From Alphaproteobacteria bacterium (GTDB lineage: Bacteria; Pseudomonadota; Alphaproteobacteria; Rhizobiales; Aestuariivirgaceae), in the NCBI GenBank assembly GCA_024642465.1, contig JAHEBA010000015.1:1-46170 (forward strand): a stretch of DNA of 46,170 bases, given 5' to 3'. Every line of letters begins with the position of its first letter. Position 1 is the first letter of the stretch. The position numbers and the translations under genes were made by a program. This document shows positions 34,055-41,977 of this stretch, in pieces. Under the pieces are notes generated by a model that was not told the DNA's origin, made no database searches, and saw only the letters and a program-made list of their open reading frames with translations.

Positions 34055-34177
34055 TTACTGGCGGACGTTGCTGGTTGAATACACCTGCGACGATGACATG
34101 CCGAGGCTGCCCAGAACTGCCCAGCTGCCGACGCCGATTCCGACGATCGCCACCACTGCAAGAACGAATGCCTTCAT
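34055..34177 (-). CDS. 40-residue single-helix membrane peptide
   Basis: Starts at an ATG (34175-34177) with GAGGGTAGAGAT upstream. Its sequence is MKAFVLAVVAIVGIGVGSW, then a Ser-rich tail ending NVRQ. Residues 3-24 form one hydrophobic helix, leaving a short tail on the other side. It is the first gene after a promoter at 34253-34280 and precedes DUF6494. It may anchor or regulate the membrane-bound formate dehydrogenase (inference). Short, but ribosome site and promoter support a real gene. Confidence 0.65.
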   Translation of the reverse strand: MKAFVLAVVAIVGIGVGSWAVLGSLGMSSSQVYSTSNVRQ

Positions 34178-34201
34178 GATCTCTACCCTCTCCAGTTATG
34201 C

Positions 34202-34234
34202 GGCTCGCCGGTAGCCCGTACGGGCTTGCGAGCC
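34202..34234 (-). promoter_or_regulatory. Stable stem-loop in the leader of the accessory operon
   Basis: Outer arms GGCTCGC/GCGAGCC (34202-34208, 34228-34234) enclose an inner perfect palindrome GCCCGTACGGGC (34214-34225). It lies between the proposed transcription start and the 40-residue peptide gene; no U-run follows. It may terminate the upstream cytochrome transcript partly or stabilise the leader. Confidence 0.5.
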
Positions 34235-34252
34235 ATTGTTGTAGCTGCCCGC

Positions 34253-34280
34253 TATATAGGGCAAATGGCCATTTGTACAA
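34253..34280 (-). promoter_or_regulatory. Promoter of the FDH accessory operon with a palindrome in its spacer
   Basis: On the minus strand: -35 TTGTAC (34275-34280), 16-bp spacer, -10 TATATA (34253-34258). The spacer is mostly occupied by a perfect 14-bp palindrome CAAATGGCCATTTG (34262-34275), which a dimeric regulator could bind to block RNA polymerase. The start of transcription would be near 34245. Confidence 0.6.
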
Positions 34281-34315
34281 TTCCCGGGCAACCTGTGGTT
34301 CCAGGCGGCCGAAGA

Positions 34316-35707
34316 TCAGTTCGCGGCTGGGTCCGTGACCTCCTTCAACCACTGCACCATGGCTTTGCGCTCTTCGACGTTGCTCATCTTCTGCAGCGGC
34401 ATCTTGGTGCCGGGTACCAGATGCTGCGGACCTTTTTCGAACAACTCGCCGATGGTGGCTTCGTTCCAGATGATATCCGAGTTGAGCAACGCGTCCGAGT
34501 AGGCATAGCCCGGCAGCGTTCCGGCCTTGCGGCCGAACACACCGAAGAGCGTCGGCCCGGCCCGGTTGGCATCAACCGGCGACAGCGCATGGCAGACCGA
34601 GCACTTGCGGGCGAACTGGCGTTCGCCAATGCTCATGTCTTCGGTTTTCTGGAATCGGCGCGGAAAGGTGCCGCGCGCGGCCTCGAAGTTGCGGCCCGGG
34701 CGGAACTGCCAGTAGTGCACCTGGTCGTCCAGTCCGCCCATGTAAAGCGCGTCACCGTCACCCGAGAATGCCAACGCCCAGATGGGCCCATACGGGTTGT
34801 CGAGCAGCTTGACCGGTATCCAGTCGCTCATGTCATGCACCGAGACGATGCCGTCGCCACCGCCAAAGGCGATGACGTTGTGCTCGGCCGATACGGCCAA
34901 CGACAGGATCGGGCGTTCACGTTGGGCTAGTTCGTGGGCAATCTCGCCGGACTCGATGTCGAGAATGGCGGCGGTGCCGTTGAGCGCGCCGAACGCAAGC
35001 GACTTTCCATCAGGAAGGGCTGCAAGAACGTTGATGCCCCAGCCGTGCTTGTAGATGGTGCGCTCTTCCTGCCCGTCCGCCAGGCGCCATTTCCGGATGG
35101 TGCCATCGGTGCCGGTGGTGAAAACAGACTGGCCATCGGTTGCGAATGCGGCGGCGTTGACCGTGTTGCGATGTCCCTCAAGCGTATGCAGCAGCTTGTG
35201 CCCGGCAAGATCGTAGATGCGCACAGTCCGGTCCCAGGAGGCCGATGCGGCAAGCTTGCCATCGGCAGACACGGCGAGCCCCACAACCTTGTGCTGGTGC
35301 GGCTCAAAGGCATGGATCAGCTTGCGCGTTTCAAGGTCCCAAAGCCTGACCATGCCATCATCGCTGCCGGACAGAGCCTGGTTGCCGCCGGGCAGGAAGG
35401 CGACGGCATTGACGGCACCGTCATGCTCGGTAAAGCGGTTGATCAGCGACGGTTCGCCTGGATCGGCGATGTTCCAGTGCATCATGGAGTAGTCGAATGA
35501 TCCACTGAGCGCCGCGTTGCGTGACTGTGAAACGGCCACTGCTTTGACCGGGCCGCCGTGGCCCTTGAGGTCTCCACTGACCGTGTCCTGGGCATGCGCC
35601 AGCTGCACTACTGCGGCCAGCATGGCAATGAAGCACCAAGCCAATTGCCGCCGGATTTCCATCCGGCGGTACTCATTGGCGCTGGCTTCAGCCAGTTTTG
35701 AAGTCAT
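34316..35707 (-). CDS. WD40 beta-propeller fused to c-type cytochrome
   Basis: 463 residues. A signal peptide (hydrophobic helix about 21-39, ending AHAQ) exports it. About seven WD-type repeats (residues 46-335) carry WD/YD ends such as RLWDLETRK, RIYDLAGHK. A C-terminal cytochrome c domain (about 355-460) has the haem site C369-S-V-C372-H373 and probable axial Met in GTKMPLQKM (436). It follows the cytochrome b subunit by 34 bp. A periplasmic electron acceptor or docking subunit for the formate dehydrogenase is likely. ATG at 35705-35707 was chosen; an internal ATG at residue 16 gives a shorter signal peptide. Confidence 0.85.
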   Translation of the reverse strand: MTSKLAEASANEYRRMEIRRQLAWCFIAMLAAVVQLAHAQDTVSGDLKGHGGPVKAVAVSQSRNAALSGSFDYSMMHWNIADPGEPSLINRFTEHDGAVNAVAFLPGGNQALSGSDDGMVRLWDLETRKLIHAFEPHQHKVVGLAVSADGKLAASASWDRTVRIYDLAGHKLLHTLEGHRNTVNAAAFATDGQSVFTTGTDGTIRKWRLADGQEERTIYKHGWGINVLAALPDGKSLAFGALNGTAAILDIESGEIAHELAQRERPILSLAVSAEHNVIAFGGGDGIVSVHDMSDWIPVKLLDNPYGPIWALAFSGDGDALYMGGLDDQVHYWQFRPGRNFEAARGTFPRRFQKTEDMSIGERQFARKCSVCHALSPVDANRAGPTLFGVFGRKAGTLPGYAYSDALLNSDIIWNEATIGELFEKGPQHLVPGTKMPLQKMSNVEERKAMVQWLKEVTDPAAN

Positions 35708-35741
35708 GGCTACCCCATTGAACAGGGTTCTCGCCCGTCCG

Positions 35742-36833
35742 CTATTCGGCCGGTTGGCGGGCGCTCTTGAGCTGACCCGACTTCTCCATCTCCTCGACCC
35801 ACAGGTTGTGGTGCTCGCGTGCCCAGTTGGCGTCGACTTCACCCGAACCCATCGCGTCGAAGGCACCCTCCATGCCCACCGAGCCGATGTAGATGTGAGC
35901 GAGGATGATGACGATGAAAGCCACACCGACGATGGCATGCCAGACCTGGTTGAGCTGCTGTTCCTGGATCGGGGCCAGGTTGGTTGGCAGATCGAAGCCG
36001 AAGTTGTTCAGGAAGGCGAACGTCTTGGCCATGAAGTGCGTCTCAAACGGGAACATCAGCGCAATGCCGGACAGCGAAACCGAGATGGTCAGCAGCGTCA
36101 CGGACCAGAAAACCAGCTTCTGGCCGGCATTGAACTTCTTCGACGGCGGGTGCGAGCCCTTGGTGAACAGGCCACCGCCCTTCATGAGCCAGACCAGGTC
36201 ATGCCGGTTGGGAATGTTGTGAACGACCCACAGCACGAAGGCCAGTGCCACCCCCGCCATGAAGGCGAAGGCCAGGTAGTTGTGGAGGTACTTGCCCCAC
36301 ATGGTAATGGCGGCGAAGGCTTCCTTGCCGATGACCGGCATCAGCACATAACGGCCAAACAGCATGTTGAGGCCTGAAAGCGCCAGCACGACGAACGATC
36401 CGGCCATCAGCCAGTGTGCGAAGCGCTCGATGCCGGAGAACCGTGGTACGGTGTAGCCGGCCTTGCCGTGATCGATCTTGATGCGCCCGCGTAGGACAAA
36501 GAACAGCGCAAGCAGGAAGATCATGCCGAACAGCGCGTAGGCAGAGTAGACACTCAGCGGCCCGTTGCGGATGGCACGCCAGTTGTCGCCTTCCGACTGG
36601 ATCAGGGTGGCGGCGTTCCTGTCGGGGATGGAAACGTTGCCGGTCGCACCCTTGCGGATCGCCTGCCACATCTGGCTGTCATCGATCGACCCCTGTGCCT
36701 CGGACTGAACGTCCGGGTTTGCCGTCTGGGCCAGGGCCGCGCCGCCCGGCTGGGCGACAGCGAGCATGACCATCGCGGCGATCGCGACAAACATGGCGCG
36801 CGCGGCGCCCGCTACTCGATTGGTTGTCGTCAT
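35742..36833 (-). CDS. Formate dehydrogenase cytochrome b subunit (gamma)
   Basis: 363 residues with a signal-like N-terminal helix (about 12-35) and four further membrane helices. His ligands for two b haems are in ERFAHWLMAGSF (second helix), KYLHNYLAFAFM and HAIVGVAFIVIILAHIYIG. The long hydrophilic insertion between helices fits the gamma subunit of membrane-bound FDH. It takes electrons from FdhB and passes them to quinone. It lies between the small lipoprotein and the WD40-cytochrome c in the operon. Confidence 0.92.
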   Translation of the reverse strand: MTTTNRVAGAARAMFVAIAAMVMLAVAQPGGAALAQTANPDVQSEAQGSIDDSQMWQAIRKGATGNVSIPDRNAATLIQSEGDNWRAIRNGPLSVYSAYALFGMIFLLALFFVLRGRIKIDHGKAGYTVPRFSGIERFAHWLMAGSFVVLALSGLNMLFGRYVLMPVIGKEAFAAITMWGKYLHNYLAFAFMAGVALAFVLWVVHNIPNRHDLVWLMKGGGLFTKGSHPPSKKFNAGQKLVFWSVTLLTISVSLSGIALMFPFETHFMAKTFAFLNNFGFDLPTNLAPIQEQQLNQVWHAIVGVAFIVIILAHIYIGSVGMEGAFDAMGSGEVDANWAREHHNLWVEEMEKSGQLKSARQPAE

Positions 36834-36917
36834 AACGCTTTCCCTCGTTTTGCCCGGTGCCCTTGCGGACCCTCCATGGCGGCGCTCAGGCGCCCTTGTT
36901 TCTGTTGAGGCCGACCG

Positions 36918-37115
36918 TCAAATGCCGCCTCCGGCTTGGATCGACATGCGCTGGCGCAACTGATCGCGCGAATCGCTGCTCAATCCCTCGTCCTGCTTGC
37001 CCTTGTATACACCCTTTTCATAGGTCAGGGGCCGGCCGGTTTCGGCCTCATTGCAGCCGGCCAGAAGGCTAGCGGCCACGGCGAGGGCCATGAGTCCGGT
37101 CAGTTTTGTGTTCAT
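36918..37115 (-). CDS. Small lipoprotein of the FDH operon
   Basis: 65 residues from the ATG at 37113-37115; an upstream ATG at 37133 is weaker. A lipobox LLAGC (about 19-23) shows it is lipid-anchored. The rest (EAETGRPLTYEKGVYKGKQDEGLSSDSRDQLRQRM) is polar. Between FdhB and FdhC genes, so probably a periplasmic accessory or structural protein. Unrecognised otherwise. Confidence 0.78.
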   Translation of the reverse strand: MNTKLTGLMALAVAASLLAGCNEAETGRPLTYEKGVYKGKQDEGLSSDSRDQLRQRMSIQAGGGI

Positions 37116-37287
37116 GCGGATTGCCTGTCCCATCGGAAGTTCAGCTCGACTGCGTTATGCGTTTTCGCACGCATTCCGATGCATGCGCCGATAGGAGGCG
37201 GCAATCGCTTGCCGCCCCACCATCGATGTCATCTCGTGAAAACTCCCGGACCCGGCTCGCGCGAGGCCCGGGCTGTTGTCGCCGGTA

Positions 37288-37881
37288 TCAGGAACCGGAA
37301 CCGGGGTATGCCTTGCCCCAGCCCCATGCGCCCGAGCCGAAGCCACGTGCCACAACGCGCTCGCGGTAGATGTTCGACACCTGGTCGCCATCTCCGGCAA
37401 GCAGCGCCTTGGTCGAGCACATTTCCGCGCACAGCGGAAGCTTGCCCTCAGCCAGGCGGTTGCGGCCGTATTTCTTGAACTCGATGTCCGAGTTGGCTTC
37501 TTCCGGGCCACCGGCACAGAAGGTGCACTTGTCCATCTTGCCGCGCGAACCGAAGTTGCCGACCTGCGGATACTGCGGCGCGCCAAACGGGCAGGCGTAG
37601 AAGCAGTAACCGCAACCGATGCACAGGTCCTTGTTGTGCAGGACCACGCCCTCGGCCGACTGGTAGAAGCAGTCGACCGGGCACACGGCCATGCAAGGTG
37701 CGTCGGAGCAGTGCATGCACGCCACCGAGATGGAGCGTTCACCGGGCTTGCCGTCATTGATGGTGACGACGCGGCGGCGGTTCACGCCCCACGGCACTTC
37801 GTGCTCGTTCTTGCACGCGGTAACACAGGCGTTGCATTCGATGCAGCGCTCAGCATCACAAAGAAACTTCATGCGAGCCAT
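37288..37881 (-). CDS. Formate dehydrogenase iron-sulfur subunit (beta)
   Basis: 197 residues. Four [4Fe-4S] cluster sets: C13/C16/C19/C23; C55/C58/C63/C67; C87/C90/C93/C97; C119/C122/C151/C155. No membrane anchor and no signal peptide, so it is exported with FdhA by the TAT route (inference). It carries electrons from FdhA to the cytochrome b. It starts 17 bp after the FdhA stop. Confidence 0.95.
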   Translation of the reverse strand: MARMKFLCDAERCIECNACVTACKNEHEVPWGVNRRRVVTINDGKPGERSISVACMHCSDAPCMAVCPVDCFYQSAEGVVLHNKDLCIGCGYCFYACPFGAPQYPQVGNFGSRGKMDKCTFCAGGPEEANSDIEFKKYGRNRLAEGKLPLCAEMCSTKALLAGDGDQVSNIYRERVVARGFGSGAWGWGKAYPGSGS

Positions 37882-37898
37882 TTGCTGTGTCTCCTTTC

Positions 37899-40850
37899 TT
37901 ATGCCTTGGTGATGTTGCAGAGGGTGGCCTTGGTCTCCTGCATCTGGGTGACCGAGTCGTAACCGTAGGTTTGCGCCGTGTTGCTCGCTTCACCTAGGAC
38001 ATACGGATCGGAGCCCGCAGGATAGATGCCGCGCAGGTCTTCGCCCTGCATGTGGCCGCCGAAGTGGAACGGCATGAAGGCGACGCCTTCTCCGACCCGC
38101 TCGGTTACCATGGCCTTGACCTTGACCTTGCCCTTTTCAGGGCCTTCCACCCAGACCATGTCGCCGTCCTTGATGCCAAGGTTGTTGGCATTGACCGGGT
38201 TGATCTCGACGAACATGTCCTGCTGCAGTTCAGCAAGCCACGGGTTGGACCGGGTCTCGTCGCCACCACCTTCGTACTCCACGAGACGGCCCGAGGTCAG
38301 AATCATCGGGTAGTCCTTGGAGAAGTCGGTCTTCTGGATCGACTCGTACATGGTGGGAAGACGATGCATCTTCCGATCCTTGTACGTAGCGTACTTGTCC
38401 AGCAGGTCGCGACGCGGAGTGTACAGCGGTTCGCGGTGCAACGGCACCGGATCCGGGAACGTCCACACCACGGTGCGGGCCTTGGCGTTGCCGAACGGTG
38501 CGCAGCCATGCTTGATGGCAACGCGCTGGATGCCGCCGGACAGGTCAACCTTCCAGTTCACCTTGTCGAGCTTCTCCATGTCGTCCTCGGTACCGGCAAC
38601 CTTCTTGATGGCCGCCAGTTCGTCGGCCGTCAGGTCGCCGTCCCAGCCCAGCTTGCGCAGCATGCCGAAGGTGAATTCAGGATAGCCGTCCTGAATTTCC
38701 GAACCGGCAGAGTACGAGCCTTCGGCCAGCATGTTGGCGCCGCCCCACTCGTCCGGCGCCTTGACGCCGAAACGGGCACGGAAAGTAAGACCGCCTTCAG
38801 CCACCGGCTTGGAGGTGTCGTACAGGTTCGGCGTGCCGGGGTGCTTCATCTCCGGCGTGCCCCATGACGGCCAAGGCAGGCCGTAGTAGTCGCCATCAGC
38901 CGGGCCGCCACGGGCCTGCAGCGTCGTCTTGTCGAACGTGTGCTGGTTGGCCATGTGCAGCTTGAGGCGTTCCGGAGACTGGCCGGTGTAGCCGATCGTC
39001 CACATGCCGCGGTTGAATTCCCGCGTGATGTCTTCGATGTTCGGCTCCTTCACCGTCAGCGCGCCGATCTTCTTCTCTTCCACCTTGATGTTGCGGAAGA
39101 TACGGTCGGCGAAACCGAACTTCTCCGAGAACATCTGCATGATCACGTGATCCGGCAGCGACTCGAACAGCGGTTCCATGACCTGCTCACGCCACTGCAG
39201 AGAGCGGTTGGACGCGGTAACCGAGCCGTAGGTCTCAAACTGTGTTGTGGCCGGCAGCAGGTAGACGCCGTCCTTGCGGGTGTGCATGACGGCCGACATG
39301 GTCGGGAACGGATCAACCACGACCAGCAGGTCGAGCTTGGCCATCGCCTTCTGCATGTCAGGCAGACGGGTCTGCGAGTTGGGCGCGTGGCCCCAGAACA
39401 CCATGCCCCTGACGTTGTCAGGCTGGTCGATGTTCTCCTTCGCTTCAAGGACACCGTCGAACCAGCGCGAGACGGGAATGCCCGACTCGTTCATCATCGG
39501 CTTGTCCTTGCCGTCCTTGTCCTTGATGGTCGAAAAACGGCCCTTGAGCCAGTCGAGTTCCTCGTCCCAGACACGGGCCCAGTGCGCCCACGAACCGGCG
39601 GCCAGGCCATAGTAGCCCGGCAGCGTGTCCATCAGCACGCCAAGGTCGGTCGCGCCCTGCACGTTGTCGTGGCCGCGGAAGATGTTGGCACCGCCGCCGG
39701 CAACACCCATGTTGCCCAGCGCCAGCTGCAGGATGCAGTAGGCACGGGTATTGTTGTTGCCGTTGGTGTGCTGGGTGCCGCCCATGCACCACACGATGGT
39801 GCCGGGCTTGTTCTGGGCCAGCGTGCGGGCAACACGCTTGAGCTGCGAACCGGGAACGCCGGTGACCCGCTCAACTTCTTCCGGGTTCCACTTGTTCACT
39901 TCCTCGCGGATGTACTCCATGCCCCACACGCGGCGGGCGATGAAGTCCTTGTCTTCCCATCCGTTTTCGAAGATGTGGTAGAGAATTCCCCAGATCAGCG
40001 CCACGTCGGTGCCGGAACGGAACCGGACGTACTCGGTCGCATGGGCTGCGGTGCGCGTGAAGCGCGGGTCGCAGACGATGAACGCGGCATTGTTCTCTTC
40101 CTTGGCCTTCAGCATGTGCAGCAGCGAAACCGGGTGAGCTTCAGCTGGGTTGCCGCCGATCAGGAAGATGGCCTTGGAGCTGTGCATGTCGTTGTACGAG
40201 TTCGTCATCGCACCGTAGCCCCAGGTGTTCGCAACACCCGCGACAGTAGTGGAGTGACAAATACGTGCCTGGTGGTCGACGTTGTTGGTGCCCCAGTAGC
40301 CGGCAAACTTGCGGAACAGGTAGGCCTGTTCGTTGTTGTGCTTGGCAGAGCCCAGCCAGTAGACCGAATCGGGACCCGACTTCTCGCGGATCTCGAGCAT
40401 CTTGTCGCCGATTTCGTTGATGGCGTCCGCCCAGGACATCCGCACCCATTTGCCGTCAACCAGCTTGGTGGGATACTTCAGGCGGCGCTCGCCGTGGGCG
40501 TGCTCGCGAACGGCAGCTCCCTTGGCGCAGTGTGAACCCAGGTTGAACGGGCTGTCATAGCCGGGCTCCTGGCCCACCCACACGCCGTTCACCGTTTCTG
40601 CCATCACTGTGCAGCCGACCGAGCAGTGCGTACACACCGACTTCTTGATCTCGACTGCGCCCGATAGGTTCGCTGCCTCTGCCTTCTTCACCATGCCTGG
40701 TGCCAGCGAAGCAGCCGCTGCAAGCCCGCCAACGGCCAGACCTGAACGGCGCAAGAACGTACGCCTGTCTATCGCTCCACCGGTCAGATCGGTGAGGGCC
40801 GATGACAGTCGAGGGCCGAATGCAACCTCTCCCGTCTTCTTCCTGAGCAT
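37899..40850 (-). CDS. Formate dehydrogenase catalytic subunit (alpha), Mo/W-bis-PGD
   Basis: 983 residues. A twin-arginine signal (DRRTFLRRSGLAV, about 28-40) sends it to the periplasm. The proximal cluster is C73/C76/C80/C108 in SVCTHCSVGC and SHCAK. The active-site residue is Cys198 in ARICHSTTVAG, with the catalytic His199; there is no in-frame TGA, so this is a Cys rather than Sec enzyme. The rest carries molybdopterin-binding domains typical of FdhG/FdoG. It oxidises formate to CO2 or the reverse. Downstream are FdhB, lipoprotein and FdhC; upstream the TAT leader protein and TorD-type chaperone. Confidence 0.96.
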   Translation of the reverse strand: MLRKKTGEVAFGPRLSSALTDLTGGAIDRRTFLRRSGLAVGGLAAAASLAPGMVKKAEAANLSGAVEIKKSVCTHCSVGCTVMAETVNGVWVGQEPGYDSPFNLGSHCAKGAAVREHAHGERRLKYPTKLVDGKWVRMSWADAINEIGDKMLEIREKSGPDSVYWLGSAKHNNEQAYLFRKFAGYWGTNNVDHQARICHSTTVAGVANTWGYGAMTNSYNDMHSSKAIFLIGGNPAEAHPVSLLHMLKAKEENNAAFIVCDPRFTRTAAHATEYVRFRSGTDVALIWGILYHIFENGWEDKDFIARRVWGMEYIREEVNKWNPEEVERVTGVPGSQLKRVARTLAQNKPGTIVWCMGGTQHTNGNNNTRAYCILQLALGNMGVAGGGANIFRGHDNVQGATDLGVLMDTLPGYYGLAAGSWAHWARVWDEELDWLKGRFSTIKDKDGKDKPMMNESGIPVSRWFDGVLEAKENIDQPDNVRGMVFWGHAPNSQTRLPDMQKAMAKLDLLVVVDPFPTMSAVMHTRKDGVYLLPATTQFETYGSVTASNRSLQWREQVMEPLFESLPDHVIMQMFSEKFGFADRIFRNIKVEEKKIGALTVKEPNIEDITREFNRGMWTIGYTGQSPERLKLHMANQHTFDKTTLQARGGPADGDYYGLPWPSWGTPEMKHPGTPNLYDTSKPVAEGGLTFRARFGVKAPDEWGGANMLAEGSYSAGSEIQDGYPEFTFGMLRKLGWDGDLTADELAAIKKVAGTEDDMEKLDKVNWKVDLSGGIQRVAIKHGCAPFGNAKARTVVWTFPDPVPLHREPLYTPRRDLLDKYATYKDRKMHRLPTMYESIQKTDFSKDYPMILTSGRLVEYEGGGDETRSNPWLAELQQDMFVEINPVNANNLGIKDGDMVWVEGPEKGKVKVKAMVTERVGEGVAFMPFHFGGHMQGEDLRGIYPAGSDPYVLGEASNTAQTYGYDSVTQMQETKATLCNITKA

Positions 40851-40934
40851 AATCTTCCTCCAGAATGGATGCCCTTAAGGGACACCCGGGTTTCATTAAC
40901 GATATCCGCGACTGATGCCGAAAAACTTCAGCAG

Positions 40935-41129
40935 TCAGAAGCGGGCAAGCTTGTAATAGGTCTTGACATGATCGGTTTCCCGATAGCCGGCAGCACCTTC
41001 GACAGGGGCTGCTGCTTCCGCCGTCGCCGAACCGGCTGCAATCGCTGCCGTCCCGGTTACCGCGGACACACCGGCAAGCTTGAGGAAATCGCGGCGGCCG
41101 GCAGCCACCCTTTCATTTCCCTTTGCCAT
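40935..41129 (-). CDS. Short TAT-leader protein of the FDH locus
   Basis: 64 residues: a twin-Arg motif GRRDFLKLAG (about 11-20), then an Ala/Gly-rich hydrophobic segment with cleavage near AEAAA, then about 20 residues ending YYKLARF. This matches the small TAT-target protein family of formate dehydrogenase regions. It may be exported alone; function is unproven. It lies 84 bp before FdhA. Two hairpins separate it from the TorD gene upstream. Confidence 0.85.
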   Translation of the reverse strand: MAKGNERVAAGRRDFLKLAGVSAVTGTAAIAAGSATAEAAAPVEGAAGYRETDHVKTYYKLARF

Positions 41130-41147
41130 TTTCCGCTCCTTTGTTGT

Positions 41148-41196
41148 GGGGCAGGTTCTGCCCCGGTTGGTGGGCTGCTCCTCACAGAGACAGCCC
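41148..41196 (-). promoter_or_regulatory. Two hairpins between the TorD-type and TAT-leader genes
   Basis: GGGGCAG-GTT-CTGCCCC (41148-41164) is a perfect 7-base stem with a 3-base loop; GGGCTG...CAGCCC (41172-41177, 41191-41196) is a second. They may attenuate or protect the mRNA within the operon. Confidence 0.45.
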
Positions 41197-41212
41197 GGCT
41201 TTGCGCCGAGGG

Positions 41213-41857
41213 TCAGACCATTTCGAAGGCCTGGCCCTCAACATCCATGAACGCCGCACCGAGCTGGCCGATGCAGGCGTAGAAAACAGACGACCTGGCA
41301 CCTTCTAGGTCCGTAAAGAAAACCTTGGCCCAGGACCCAACATGAGCACTGAAAAAGCGCTTCTGCTCCGCAAGATCGGCAGAGTTGCCGAAGTCGCCAA
41401 CAATCAGGCCCGCCATCATCTCGCACAGCGCGGCGATGTTGTCCTCGGGCTCGCTGACCTCGTCGCGGCGCGCAATGCCGAGTCGGGCCATGTCGGTCCG
41501 CAGCCGCGCCAGCGGCTTTTCATTGAGAAAACCAGTGAGATAGTAGGAACCGTAGGGGACGAGCTCGCCGCGGCCAACGCCGATGAACAGGTCGTGGAAC
41601 TCGCGTGATGCGTCTTCGGGAGTGGTGCCGGCCGCGACCCGCGCCAGCGCCGTAACCGCCTTGCCGATCGGGGTGTCATCGCCAGTCATGCAGGCAAACG
41701 TATCAAGCTCCGCACGCGACGGCCCGGCGCGCAGAACATGGGCGAGCAAACGGTAAACGTTCGCCCGCAACAAGTCTTCTTCACTAATGCTCAGAGCTAA
41801 CTTCGCCTCGCCCATCGTCATTAGGCCACCGCTGCCATTGTTCCTGGCAGGCAACAA
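41213..41857 (-). CDS. TorD-type molybdoenzyme chaperone
   Basis: 214 residues from a TTG at 41855-41857, chosen because a strong GAGAGGAGG lies six bases upstream. Alternatives are ATGs at 41821 and 41815, and a longer frame to 41947. The all-helical core with EEDLLRANVYRLLAHVL and HDLFIGVGRGELVPYGSYYLTGFLNEKPLARL is that of TorD/DmsD-like chaperones, which bind the TAT signal of molybdoenzymes until the cofactor is loaded. First gene of the fdh operon, so it serves FdhA (inference). Confidence 0.88.
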   Translation of the reverse strand: MLPARNNGSGGLMTMGEAKLALSISEEDLLRANVYRLLAHVLRAGPSRAELDTFACMTGDDTPIGKAVTALARVAAGTTPEDASREFHDLFIGVGRGELVPYGSYYLTGFLNEKPLARLRTDMARLGIARRDEVSEPEDNIAALCEMMAGLIVGDFGNSADLAEQKRFFSAHVGSWAKVFFTDLEGARSSVFYACIGQLGAAFMDVEGQAFEMV

Positions 41858-41959
41858 CCCGTTCCTCCTCTCAGTGGCATACAGAATGCCGCAGGCTTTC
41901 GCAATCCGGCAAGCTGAATCGGACGCAGTGGGGAGCGAATCCGCCATCTGGTAATTCTG

Positions 41960-41977
41960 ATTGTTTTACTCAACAAT
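41960..41977. promoter_or_regulatory. Inverted repeat upstream of the fdh operon
   Basis: ATTGTT-N6-AACAAT, symmetric about the Mrp stop codon and about 103 bp before the TorD start. An AT-rich 18-bp site of this form may be an operator; pairing is too weak for a terminator. Confidence 0.35.

Noticed and set aside
40240..40270. Selenocysteine in the formate dehydrogenase
   Set aside because: The active-site codon is a Cys codon (ARICHST); no in-frame TGA or SECIS is needed.
38940..40535. Long plus-strand open frame opposite fdhA
   Set aside because: Shadow of the FDH catalytic subunit.
41876..41904. TTGCGA-17-TATGCC promoter for torD
   Set aside because: The resulting transcript start would fall inside the ribosome site, so it is improbable.
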